From: an uncultured Treponema sp.
GTDB taxonomy: Bacteria; Spirochaetota; Spirochaetia; Treponematales; Treponemataceae
NCBI GenBank assembly: GCA_905236465.1
Contig: CAJOQA010000127.1
Span: 1-9,380, forward strand
Reading direction: 5' to 3'
Length of the DNA: 9,380 nt
A program made the translations under genes and the position numbers. Shown in pieces: positions 1 to 8,472 of this stretch (positions are counted from its first letter, which is position 1; each line of letters starts with the position of its first letter). Below the pieces are notes generated by a model. That model did not search any database and was not told the origin of the DNA. It was given only the letters and a program-made list of their open reading frames with translations.

Positions 1-2153
1 ATAAAAAGGGCAGCCCCTACGACAGCCAGGCCGCATACCTAGAAGAAGAAATTTTCTTCAGCCAGAAAAATGCCTGCCCTGACTGCGGTATTTCTATTCC
101 AGAACTGCAGCCCCGCCTTTTCAGCTTCAACAACCCCTTTGGTGCCTGCCCTGACTGCACGGGGCTTGGCGAAAAAATGGAATGGGACAAAAACTTGATT
201 ATTCCAGACCCCTCCCTTTCCTTTAATGAGAGGGGTATTGATTTTTACAACCCCGAAAGCGAATGGAACAAGAGTATGTTTACTGCTGTTGCAAAGGCCG
301 GCGGTTTTTCTCTTGACACTCCAATTAACAAGCTGACTAAAAAACAGTTGGACTACTTGTGGAACGGTAACGAAGATTTAACCCTGCACTGGGTTTACAA
401 AAAGCAAAGTGGCGAGGGCATGAGCGAATACAAGAGGCCATGGCTTGGGATACTTGCGGACATGAGGCGAAGGTACAATGAAGCTTGGGGAGATGCCCAA
501 AGGGAGAGTATGCAGGAAAAGTATATGTCCCGCTGCGAATGTACTTCATGTAAAGGAAAGAGGCTAAGAGCGGAAGCCCTTGGCGTTACAATCGGTGGAA
601 AGAACATTTGGCAGCTTACAGAGCTTTCTGTTTTGCAAACCATAGACTTTTTTAAGGAGCTTTCCCTTAGCGAAACAGAAAAGAAAATCTCTGCCCAAAT
701 AATGAAAGAAATCAACAACCGCCTAAGTTTTTTAAAGAACGTGGGTCTTGAATATTTAACCCTTGAGCGAAGTGCCGCGACCCTTAGCGGAGGAGAAGCT
801 CAGCGTATCAGGCTTTCTACCCAGATTGGCTCAGCGCTGACAGGGGTTATGTATGTTCTTGACGAGCCAAGTATAGGCCTTCACCAAAGGGACAACCAGC
901 GTCTTATCAATTCCCTAACCTTTCTTAGGGATTTAGGCAATACAGTTATCGTTGTTGAGCACGACGAGCAAACTTTGCGTACCGCTGACTGGCTTATAGA
1001 TATAGGCCCTGGAGCAGGTGTACACGGCGGTCAGATTATGGCAAGCGGAAGTCCTGAACAAGTGATGCAAGTTGACCAAAGCATAACAGGCCGCTACCTT
1101 GCCGGTAAAATCACCATGGAAATCCCCAAGCAAAGAAGGCAGGGAAATGGCAACTTCATAAAAATTGAAGGGGTCAGCGAGCACAACCTAAAGAACATAG
1201 ATGTTGAGATTCCTCTTGGAACCTTTACTTGCATAACGGGTGTTTCCGGCAGCGGAAAGTCAACATTGCTTAACGATGTTTTTTATCCGGCTGCCAGCAA
1301 CAAAATAATGCGGACTGACTATTCTTGTGGAAGCTACAAAAAGATAAGCGGTCTTGAAAACATAGATAAAGTTATCAGCATAGACCAGTCCCCCATAGGA
1401 AGAACACCCAGAAGCAACCCCGTAACCTATATCGGTGTCTTTGACAAAATCAGGGAACTCTTTGCAAGCCTACCAGAAGCAAAGGCCCGTGGCTACAAGG
1501 GAGGAAGATTCAGCTTTAACGTTAAAGGCGGCAGGTGCGAAAACTGTCAGGGAGCTGGCACAATCACAATAGAGATGAACTTTTTGCCGGACGTTTTCAT
1601 TCAGTGTGACGTTTGTAGGGGAAAAAGATTTAACAAGGAAACCTTGGACGTTTTATACAAGGGCAAGTCTATAAGTGATGTTCTTGACATGACAATAGAA
1701 GATGCAGCCTCTTTCTTTGACAGCATCCCCCATATTGCCCGTAAGCTTCAAACCTTAAAAGATGTAGGTTTAGGCTACATACAGCTGGGACAGAATGCGC
1801 TAACGCTTTCTGGCGGTGAAGCTCAAAGGGTAAAACTTGCCTCTGAACTTTCCCGCCCGTCAACAGGAAAAACACTATACATACTTGACGAGCCGACTAC
1901 CGGTTTGCACTTTGTGGATGTAAAGCAGTTGATGAAAGTGATTCAAGCCTTAGTGGATAAGGGAAACACTGTGGTTATGATTGAGCACAATCTGGATGTA
2001 ATTTGCCAGGCTGACTACCTTATTGACTTAGGACCTGAAGGAGGAGACGGCGGCGGACAAATTGTTGCTAAGGGAAGGCCTGAAGATGTCGCTGTAGTCA
2101 AAGGCAGTTATACAGGCCTATACGTAAAGGAAATGCTTAAGCAAAAGGCTTAA
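1..2153 (+). CDS. uvrA: UvrA, excinuclease ABC subunit A (5' end outside the window)
   Basis: UvrA is the DNA-damage recognition ATPase of bacterial nucleotide excision repair. It dimerises, scans DNA with UvrB and hands the lesion to UvrB/UvrC in the cytoplasm. The reading frame is open from base 3, so the gene enters from the left. About 230 N-terminal residues, including the first Walker A, are missing compared with the roughly 940-residue family norm, and 716 codons are present. Visible parts in order are: a zinc module with CPDC pairs (75-86 and 147-158); the first ABC signature LSGGEAQRIRL (783-815) and Walker B VLDEPSIG (from 855); the second Walker A GVSGSGKST (1239-1265); the C-terminal zinc hairpin CENC/CDVC (1536-1547 and 1605-1616); the signature LSGGEAQRVKL (from 1806); and Walker B ILDEPTTG (from 1881). 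The ATG at 177 is internal and is not the start. No truncation or frameshift is visible. The lptD-like gene follows at once, so co-transcription is likely. Confidence 0.98.
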   Translation, partial: KKGSPYDSQAAYLEEEIFFSQKNACPDCGISIPELQPRLFSFNNPFGACPDCTGLGEKMEWDKNLIIPDPSLSFNERGIDFYNPESEWNKSMFTAVAKAGGFSLDTPINKLTKKQLDYLWNGNEDLTLHWVYKKQSGEGMSEYKRPWLGILADMRRRYNEAWGDAQRESMQEKYMSRCECTSCKGKRLRAEALGVTIGGKNIWQLTELSVLQTIDFFKELSLSETEKKISAQIMKEINNRLSFLKNVGLEYLTLERSAATLSGGEAQRIRLSTQIGSALTGVMYVLDEPSIGLHQRDNQRLINSLTFLRDLGNTVIVVEHDEQTLRTADWLIDIGPGAGVHGGQIMASGSPEQVMQVDQSITGRYLAGKITMEIPKQRRQGNGNFIKIEGVSEHNLKNIDVEIPLGTFTCITGVSGSGKSTLLNDVFYPAASNKIMRTDYSCGSYKKISGLENIDKVISIDQSPIGRTPRSNPVTYIGVFDKIRELFASLPEAKARGYKGGRFSFNVKGGRCENCQGAGTITIEMNFLPDVFIQCDVCRGKRFNKETLDVLYKGKSISDVLDMTIEDAASFFDSIPHIARKLQTLKDVGLGYIQLGQNALTLSGGEAQRVKLASELSRPSTGKTLYILDEPTTGLHFVDVKQLMKVIQALVDKGNTVVMIEHNLDVICQADYLIDLGPEGGDGGGQIVAKGRPEDVAVVKGSYTGLYVKEMLKQKA

Positions 2154-2163
2154 AATCTTGAGC

Positions 2164-5100
2164 ATGAAAAAAAGATTTTTATTCAGTTTTTTTGTCTCTG
2201 TCCTGCTTTTATTAGGAGGTTCTCTTTTTGCAGAAGATGCAAAGGCAGGACCTTCTGTAATTACAATTGAAAACGCAAATAAAACTGAATACCAAAAGGA
2301 TGAGGTCACAGGGCAAGAGCAAATTGTTCTTACCGGAGCTGTTACAGTAAGTGTTGCTAGCGGAACATCAACGACAAAAATCACAGCCTCACGAGTTACA
2401 TATAACAGGGAGAACAATATCCTTTATGCTTCTGGTTCCGTAGTAATGGAACAGACAGGGGGCTCTTCTGGTGATCAGACAATTACAGCCTCCTCCCTCC
2501 TTTTTAACACCTCTACTCTTGAAGGTATTTTTGACAACGGAAAAGTTGTTCAAGTCCAGTCAGAAAATATCCAGTTGCCAGAAGATTCAACTCTTGTGGT
2601 CTCTGCTAAGATGTTTGGTAAAGACAGCGGGTCTACTGTAGTTTTTAAGAATGCAACCCTGACTTTTTGTGACGCACCAAATCCCCACTGGAAAATAAGG
2701 GCATCTAGGATTTGGCTTTTACCTGGAACAGAGTTCGCTTTTTTTAACGCCCTGCTCTACGTGGGGGAATTCCCCCTTCTTTATCTACCTGCCTTCTATT
2801 ACCCAAAGGACGAGCTTATTTTTAATCCTGTATTCGGTTACGACCAAAGAAGAGGTTATTTTACACAAACGACCCTGTACCTTTACGGAAGAAAGCCCTT
2901 GGACACTTCTGCTTCTGGAGACGATGACGACAAAGTGAGTGCAGGTCTCTACAACTTTATGAAGGCTACTAAGCTAAAGGAACAAAAAAGAGAAGGACTG
3001 GTTCTTCACAATCTTGATGAAGACTACAAGGGAGACACCAACAACTACTTTAAGCTAATGGGAGACTACTATACAACGCTGGGAACAATGGTGGGCTTTG
3101 ACACAGTATTGAAACCTAAAAAATATGTCAGCGATATTGAGGCTAACCTAAAATTAGGATTCAGCAACACCCTCTTTCCTTCAGGCGATAGCTATACAAC
3201 ATTTTCCAATAAGGGGGAAAGCTACACTGACTCTGCAAATTTCTTAGGGCTTGAAACTCCGTTCAGGTATTCAGGGAACATAAAACTCACAGTCACAAAT
3301 CCCCTTTCGCTAACCCTTACAATGCCCTTTTATTCAGACCCGTATTTTATAGAAGATTTTGAAGACAGGTCTGAATACATGGACTGGATAGGCTTTTTGC
3401 TTAGCGGCACAGAAGACGATGATGAGGACGATTCCACGGACAGTACAGTTACATCATTTACCTGGTCGGCCTCGGCTTCTTATTCTTTTAAAGTCCCAGA
3501 GGTCTTAAATCCCTGGCTAGACACTTTTTCAATAACAAGCTTAAACTCCTCAATAGCCTTTTCTTCTAAAGCAAATTCACAGCTGACTTCAAATGACAAC
3601 TGGAAAACCTATACTCCGCAAAGATCCTTTTTCTACCCGTCTCAAATTATACCTTTAAAGATTGCAGGAAGCATAAAGGGAACAATCATAAATTTTCCTT
3701 CTTCGCAAAAAAACTCAGCTAGTAAAAGTGTGAATTTTCCAATCAGCCTTTTAAAACCTGAAGAGTTTAAAAGCGAAGAAGAGAAAAAAAAGAAAGATGA
3801 AAACTCACATGAAGAAAGCAAAGAAAATAAAAATGAAGAGAAAAAAGAAGAATCTCTTTTAACAAAAGATGCCTTGCCCTCTCTTGATGTTTCCCAAGCT
3901 TCTAAGATAACTGATATAGCGGGTCTTTTCTACTCTCTCACCTATACCCTAACGCCACAGTACACGTCCCAATTCAACTATGATTCTACAGCCTTAACGC
4001 AACCGGAAGACTTTTACTGGACAGATTTAAAATCCTCCTACTATCAGGTAAAAAACCCTACAACTTTAACTAGCAAACTGACTTTCCGCGATACATTTTT
4101 TTCTATGAGCAACTCCTTGTCTTTTAATCCTGTTTATCAAGAACACCCCAGCTTAGACGGCTACACGACAACTTCCTCAAAAAACAGTATCATAGAAGCT
4201 GACTATGCCGCCCGCAAACTTGATCTTACAGAAAGCAATGACTTAGTTTTTAAGCCCTTAATCTACAATCCGCTTTTTAAGAATTCAAACCTAAGCTACA
4301 GCACCAGCATGTATTTGATAAAGACAAAATTCATCGGTGACGCTGACAATCCTGAATGGGAATATCTTACAACTGACTTTGGAGATGAAGAATCAGTAAC
4401 CACGCACACCCTAAGTGCAAGCATTGCCTCTACAGAAACAGACACAATCAGCCAAACTTTAACGCTATCAACAACACTGCCACCCCAACAAGATAAATAT
4501 ACGGGAACACTCACCTTTACATTTCCCTACACAAGCTTAACATTTTCAACAGGAATAGAAGAGAACAGTGAAGGCGAATGGGAAAAAGATCCATTCCAGC
4601 AATCGCTTTCCATAACAAGCGGGGAAATTTTGGGGTCAGCCCTTACTTTTACAGAATCCTTTAACTACGAACTTGAAGAAGACTATGCAGATTCCCTAAA
4701 ACTTTCTCTTTCTTGGAATAACCTGCAGTTAGCATACACAATGGCTTACACTTACGGCTACGACGCTGCCTACATAGACGGAGAGGATGGTAGGGTCTTC
4801 AACGGCTGGGACACAAGGGATGAAAAAGAATTCCTACCAGAAACTTTTTCATTAGCCTACTCTTCAAGCAACAAGACTTTCCGCTATTGGAAAAAAAGAG
4901 TCACCTGGGCTCCAGCACTTAGCACTAGCATCGTGTATGACTGCTTACGCCCCACAAACTCATACTTTAAATTTGTACCTGCGGTTTCCTTTAAGGTAAA
5001 CAATATGCTGACCCTGACCTTTAGCTCAGAAACAAAAAACTCCGTTATCTACCGATACTTTCAAGGCTTTACAAACACGGACATAGACATTCCAGGGGAA

Positions 5101-5412
5101 ACAAATATTTTTAAAGACCTCATAAACTCCTTTGCATTTTGGGGTAACGGAAAAGTCTTTGACCCTGAACAAACAAAAAGAAGGGCTTCCGGCTTTAAGC
5201 TAAAGAGCCTGAATATCACGGCAACCCATTCATTGCACGACTGGGACTTAGCAAGCACTTTTAAAGTTGAACCCCGCTTAGTCCAAGATGATAACGGAAA
5301 GTATTCCTACTCTTTTGCCCCATACATAACGCTCAGTGTGGTTTGGAAACCCATGAGCAGTATGAAGACAGAGATTGTGGATGAATACGGTGAATGGCAG
5401 CTTAACCCTTAA
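2164..5412 (+). CDS. lptD: LptD/OstA-family outer-membrane beta-barrel protein
   Basis: LptD forms the outer-membrane beta-barrel that, with LptE, inserts LPS or another glycolipid into the outer leaflet. The ATG start gives 1082 residues beginning MKKRFLFSFFVSVLLLLGG, a clear Sec signal peptide with likely cleavage after LFA and no lipobox cysteine. Residues about 34-165 resemble the OstA/LptA beta-jellyroll. Next comes the LptD junction, with FCDAPNPHW (from residue 168) and VGEFPLLYLPAFYYP. The rest is strand-rich and Thr/Ser/Tyr-rich, typical of a large barrel. The mature protein has only two cysteines, C169 and C927. Residues 533-563 are an unusual Lys/Glu-rich insert, and short Asp runs occur near residues 255 and 420. 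A TTG two codons upstream (2158) is an alternative start, because AAAAGG (2143-2148) is better spaced for it. The gene starts 4-10 bases after uvrA, which suggests translational coupling. The family call is firm. The cargo is uncertain, because Treponema species are generally described as lacking classical LPS. Confidence 0.88.
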   Translation: MKKRFLFSFFVSVLLLLGGSLFAEDAKAGPSVITIENANKTEYQKDEVTGQEQIVLTGAVTVSVASGTSTTKITASRVTYNRENNILYASGSVVMEQTGGSSGDQTITASSLLFNTSTLEGIFDNGKVVQVQSENIQLPEDSTLVVSAKMFGKDSGSTVVFKNATLTFCDAPNPHWKIRASRIWLLPGTEFAFFNALLYVGEFPLLYLPAFYYPKDELIFNPVFGYDQRRGYFTQTTLYLYGRKPLDTSASGDDDDKVSAGLYNFMKATKLKEQKREGLVLHNLDEDYKGDTNNYFKLMGDYYTTLGTMVGFDTVLKPKKYVSDIEANLKLGFSNTLFPSGDSYTTFSNKGESYTDSANFLGLETPFRYSGNIKLTVTNPLSLTLTMPFYSDPYFIEDFEDRSEYMDWIGFLLSGTEDDDEDDSTDSTVTSFTWSASASYSFKVPEVLNPWLDTFSITSLNSSIAFSSKANSQLTSNDNWKTYTPQRSFFYPSQIIPLKIAGSIKGTIINFPSSQKNSASKSVNFPISLLKPEEFKSEEEKKKKDENSHEESKENKNEEKKEESLLTKDALPSLDVSQASKITDIAGLFYSLTYTLTPQYTSQFNYDSTALTQPEDFYWTDLKSSYYQVKNPTTLTSKLTFRDTFFSMSNSLSFNPVYQEHPSLDGYTTTSSKNSIIEADYAARKLDLTESNDLVFKPLIYNPLFKNSNLSYSTSMYLIKTKFIGDADNPEWEYLTTDFGDEESVTTHTLSASIASTETDTISQTLTLSTTLPPQQDKYTGTLTFTFPYTSLTFSTGIEENSEGEWEKDPFQQSLSITSGEILGSALTFTESFNYELEEDYADSLKLSLSWNNLQLAYTMAYTYGYDAAYIDGEDGRVFNGWDTRDEKEFLPETFSLAYSSSNKTFRYWKKRVTWAPALSTSIVYDCLRPTNSYFKFVPAVSFKVNNMLTLTFSSETKNSVIYRYFQGFTNTDIDIPGETNIFKDLINSFAFWGNGKVFDPEQTKRRASGFKLKSLNITATHSLHDWDLASTFKVEPRLVQDDNGKYSYSFAPYITLSVVWKPMSSMKTEIVDEYGEWQLNP

Positions 5413-7952
5413 AAAAGCGTGACATAGGTTTTTCCTGACCCACCTTCTTCTGGTGGGGCAAAATGGAATTCTTTTACTCCCGGGTAGTGCGACAAATACT
5501 GACTTACAGCTTGCTGTAAAACCCCGTTTCCCTTTCCATGAATGATGCTGAAGTTCTTAAAACTTTTTATAGTGCACAGGTCAAGTTGTTTTTCCAAAGC
5601 CTTAATAGCTTCTTCATACCGCATACCAAGCAACCTAAGCTCAAAGAAAGGCTTTTCATCAGAGCTTACACTTTCTTTTTCAACAACAAAAGAAGGACTT
5701 TTGTCTGCAACAAAGGACTGGCTTTCCTGGGACTGGGGAACAATCTGATTTTCAGCAAAAGTCATCCTTATTGCCCCCAACTGAACTGACCAGAAGCCCT
5801 TTTTGACACTTTTTATAAGAACCCCGCTAAGCTTCTTAGGGCCAGCAAAAACTTTGAGCCCTTCTTTCAGCTCCAATACTTTTTCAGGAACTGTATTTTC
5901 ACCCGTATACGCAAAAGCAGTCTTTAGGGCCTGTGCATTGGAAAGCCTAGCCTTCTTTTTTTTGGAAGATTTTTTCCCCTGACTAAGGCTACTTAATTTC
6001 ATTCCGTTTTCTGTAAAAACTTGTATGTCCTTTTTTAGCTTTTCTGCTTTTTCGGTAAAGTGATCCTCATCTTTTTCAAGAGCAACTTCCCTATTTTTTA
6101 TTTGACTTTCAAGTTCATTTATAAAAGACCTGACTGCAAGAGTCTTTTCCCTGGTAATCTCTCCTTCCCTGATTGTTCTGACAAGATTTTCAAGTTTACT
6201 CCTACTTTCTTTTAAAAAGGCAAAACTCTGCTTTTGTTCAGAATGGCGGAGGGCAATTTCTTTTTCCTTTATTTCTAATTCCCTTTGACGCAGCAAAAGT
6301 TCTTTCTCTTCAAGTTCTGCAAACTTGATTTTTTCTTCTTTTAGCAAGGCATCAACTTGTATATGTTTTTCAGACAAGCCCTTTATTAAGGCACTTACAT
6401 CTGCCTGTTCGTTTTGAATATAGCCCCTAGCCTTCTGCACAATGTCAGCTGGCAGTCCGGATTTTAAAGCAATGTCAAGGGCATGGCTTTCTCCAGGAAG
6501 TCCCATAATAAGGCGGTAAGTAGGAGACAGGCTTTCTTGGGAAAACTCTACGCAGGCATTTGAGCAAGCAGGATTTGTGTAACCATAATTTTTTAAAATT
6601 CCGTGGTGGGTAGTAACAATTACAAAAGATTTTTTTTCTAACAAAGTATCAAGGGCTGCCATAGCAATAGCGCCACCTTCTAAGGGATCAGTTCCACTAG
6701 CAAGCTCATCAAGAAGAACAAGGCTTCCTTCATCAGCCTTTTCCATCATCTCAGCAATTTTTTTCATGTGGGCGCTAAAGGTGCTAAGGCTTTGGTCAAT
6801 GGACTGCTCATCCCCTATATCCGCAAAAACAGAGGTAAAAAGCGGAAGACAGGAACCTTCTCCTGCAGGAAGAGGAAAACCCGCCTGGTTCATAAGGGCA
6901 AAGAGGGCTATTGTCTTTAAGGTTACAGTCTTTCCCCCTGTGTTAGGCCCCGTTATAATAAGGACTTTCTTTCCCTCAAGAAATTTTATATCGACAGGAA
7001 TGGCCCTTTCTGCAAGTAAAGGGTGGCGGGCTTGGAAAATAGCAGGTACAAGGCCATCTTCTGCAAAGACCCCACGAATATTGCTTTGGTAACGGGCAGC
7101 CGCATACGTTGTGTCAAGCAAAAGCATATTGTCAAGGGCTGACTGAAAATGGTTTTTGTAAGCAGCAAGCTCACTTGTCAATTCCCTAAGAATCCGCCTG
7201 ATTTCTTCCTGTAGCCGGTATTCTTCCTGAACCAATTCGTTGTTTGCCCTTACAGCTTCTTCAGGTTCTATATACAAAGTTTGCCCGCTAGAGCTTATTT
7301 CGTGAACTATTCCCTTTATTGCTCCCCTGCGGTCAGACCGTACTGCAAGCAATTCGCGGCCGTCCCGCAAGGCGGGCAAGTTTGACTGTAGGCAAGAGTT
7401 TAAGCTTGTATCGCTTGTGTACTTCCTGATTGCTGACTGAACCTCTTTCTTTAAAGAAGCGATGCGGCTTTGGATAGCACGTAAAGAAGGTAAGTCTTTT
7501 ATTTCACCATCTTTTCCTACAACAGAAAAAATTTTTTCTTCGGCTTCTTTTAGCGAAGGCATTTGCTCTGCTACCTTTGAAAGAAAGGCAAGGGAAAGTT
7601 CTTCTTGAGCAGAAGCGATGAGTTCCTTAGCCCTTGCTTGAGCAAGACAAAAAAGCCCTAAGGCATACAAGTCTTTTAGTGAAAGAACAGCCCCTTCTAT
7701 TCCCAAAAGGGGAAAATTATGTCTTACGCAGGGCCAAAAGCTAAGGGCAGCTTCTTTTGAAGAGTGAAGGTAGGTATACCACTCCCGCCCCATATCTTTT
7801 AAAAGTGAAATTCTCTCTTTGTATGCACACGGCTCTCGTTCTAAAAGGGCTTCTCTGCCCTCTTCACTTACGGCAAGATTTGCTACAGTCTCTCTTATCC
7901 GGTAAAAATCAAGTTCTTCTTTTACTTGCTTTGAAAAATATTCAGTCTGCAT
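5409..7952 (-). CDS. mutS2: MutS2 (MutS family ATPase with C-terminal Smr domain)
   Basis: MutS2 proteins do not act in mismatch repair. Family members suppress recombination or, in Bacillus subtilis, split collided ribosomes. The 847-residue protein (Bacillus subtilis about 785) starts MQTEYFSKQVKEELDFYRI, which fits the family N-terminus. Walker A is GPNTGGKT (residues 335-342, bases 6927-6950). STFSAHMKK follows, and Walker B LVLLDELASGTDP has D415/E416 where DELGAGTDP is usual. Residues about 510-650 form a charged coiled coil. A Lys-rich linker (coded over an A8 run, 5956-5963), a KOW-like segment and an Smr domain follow. The Smr HGKGNG motif is intact (H805), but the usual LDLRG reads LRLLG (residues 772-776). 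No Shine-Dalgarno precedes the ATG. A sigma70-like promoter lies only 9 bases upstream. The gene converges on lptD and shares its stop-codon bases. The identification is secure, but which cellular role applies here is not shown by the sequence. Confidence 0.97.
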   Translation of the reverse strand: MQTEYFSKQVKEELDFYRIRETVANLAVSEEGREALLEREPCAYKERISLLKDMGREWYTYLHSSKEAALSFWPCVRHNFPLLGIEGAVLSLKDLYALGLFCLAQARAKELIASAQEELSLAFLSKVAEQMPSLKEAEEKIFSVVGKDGEIKDLPSLRAIQSRIASLKKEVQSAIRKYTSDTSLNSCLQSNLPALRDGRELLAVRSDRRGAIKGIVHEISSSGQTLYIEPEEAVRANNELVQEEYRLQEEIRRILRELTSELAAYKNHFQSALDNMLLLDTTYAAARYQSNIRGVFAEDGLVPAIFQARHPLLAERAIPVDIKFLEGKKVLIITGPNTGGKTVTLKTIALFALMNQAGFPLPAGEGSCLPLFTSVFADIGDEQSIDQSLSTFSAHMKKIAEMMEKADEGSLVLLDELASGTDPLEGGAIAMAALDTLLEKKSFVIVTTHHGILKNYGYTNPACSNACVEFSQESLSPTYRLIMGLPGESHALDIALKSGLPADIVQKARGYIQNEQADVSALIKGLSEKHIQVDALLKEEKIKFAELEEKELLLRQRELEIKEKEIALRHSEQKQSFAFLKESRSKLENLVRTIREGEITREKTLAVRSFINELESQIKNREVALEKDEDHFTEKAEKLKKDIQVFTENGMKLSSLSQGKKSSKKKKARLSNAQALKTAFAYTGENTVPEKVLELKEGLKVFAGPKKLSGVLIKSVKKGFWSVQLGAIRMTFAENQIVPQSQESQSFVADKSPSFVVEKESVSSDEKPFFELRLLGMRYEEAIKALEKQLDLCTIKSFKNFSIIHGKGNGVLQQAVSQYLSHYPGVKEFHFAPPEEGGSGKTYVTLF
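5439..5457 (+). terminator. GC-rich hairpin just past the lptD stop (weak terminator candidate)
   Basis: CCCACC and GGTGGG (5439-5444 and 5452-5457) form a perfect 6-bp stem with a 7-base loop, 26 bases after the lptD stop and inside the mutS2 3' coding end. No T-run follows on either strand, so it is not a canonical intrinsic terminator. It may protect the 3' end of the uvrA-lptD mRNA, or it may only reflect the Pro-Pro/Gly-Gly codons of mutS2. Confidence 0.25.
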
Positions 7953-7961
7953 TGGAAAAAC

Positions 7962-7990
7962 AGTATACTAAAGATAAAATAAATTTACAA
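7962..7990 (-). promoter_or_regulatory. Sigma70-like promoter candidate for mutS2
   Basis: On the minus strand, TTGTAA (7985-7990) and TATACT (7962-7967) are 17 bases apart. The -10 ends 9 bases before the mutS2 ATG (7950-7952), so transcription would begin 1-3 bases ahead of the start codon. The -35 abuts the VanZ-like stop codon. The near-zero leader agrees with the missing Shine-Dalgarno, but the site is predicted by eye only. Confidence 0.4.
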
Positions 7991-8377
7991 TCAGCTTTTT
8001 ATTTGCTTAGTTTCCAAACGCCGACGAAGGATTTTCGTAAGTAAAAAAACAAAAATCACAGCACCAACAAAGGCCCCTATTGTATCGGCTACCCAATCGA
8101 GAACAGAAGCTGAGCGGCCAGGAACAAAGCTCTGATGAATTTCATCTGTAACAGCCCATGCACTTATAATCAGGGTTGGAATCCATGTTTGCCTAAAAGT
8201 TTTTATATTGCAGGCAAAAGCTGTCCAAAAAGAAAAGGCTGCAAAACAAAAAAAGTGAACAACTTTATCCGCATTCCAAAACGAAGGCATGTGCTCAATA
8301 TGCTCCCTGCTAGAAAGATAAAAGTTACATGCAGCTATAAAAAGTGAAGGACACCATTTTAAAACTTTCTTAATCAT
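7991..8377 (-). CDS. VanZ-like family small integral membrane protein
   Basis: This 128-residue protein has about four hydrophobic segments (roughly residues 8-23, 39-56, 64-77 and 95-117) and a basic C-terminus (RRRLETKQIKS). The VanZ-family core is plain: NFYLSS at the end of the first segment, ADKVVHF before the second, and TDEIHQSFVPGRSASVLDW with D78, E79, Q82, P86-G87-R88 and D94, followed by VADTIGAFVGA. VanZ itself gives low-level teicoplanin resistance in Tn1546. Most chromosomal relatives have no assigned role, and this one is not in a van cluster. It is followed 38 bases later by mutS2 on the same strand, so they may share transcripts, although mutS2 has its own promoter candidate. 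No Shine-Dalgarno precedes the ATG. A weak promoter-like pair (TTGCAA at 8407-8412 and TAAACT on the minus strand at 8384-8389, 17-base spacer) would place the transcript start almost at the ATG. The family is well supported and the function is unknown. Confidence 0.85.
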   Translation of the reverse strand: MIKKVLKWCPSLFIAACNFYLSSREHIEHMPSFWNADKVVHFFCFAAFSFWTAFACNIKTFRQTWIPTLIISAWAVTDEIHQSFVPGRSASVLDWVADTIGAFVGAVIFVFLLTKILRRRLETKQIKS

Positions 8378-8472
8378 GGGACAAGTTTAACATAGTAGTG
8401 CTACATTTGCAATAACTCAAAATTCAGTCAAAATTAATTGATATAACAAAAAATCAATCTTAATAATGATAC

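Noticed and set aside
177..549. ATG 177 as the uvrA start
   Set aside because: The frame is open to base 3 and already encodes the UvrA zinc module and PRLFSFNNPFGACPDC. ATG 177 is only the first ATG in the window.
2908..2960. DDDDK in the LptD-like protein as a protease-processing site
   Set aside because: It is one of several Asp-rich loops in this protein, and nothing suggests that an enterokinase-type enzyme acts on it.
5956..5975. A8 and A6 runs in mutS2 as a phase-variation switch
   Set aside because: They code a Lys-rich linker and the frame is intact to a full-length family-typical C-terminus. There is no sign of an alternative product.
6766..7092. 108-codon open frame on the + strand inside mutS2, plus several others opposite uvrA and lptD
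   Set aside because: They lie antisense to strongly conserved coding sequence, have no ribosome binding site and match no family I know.
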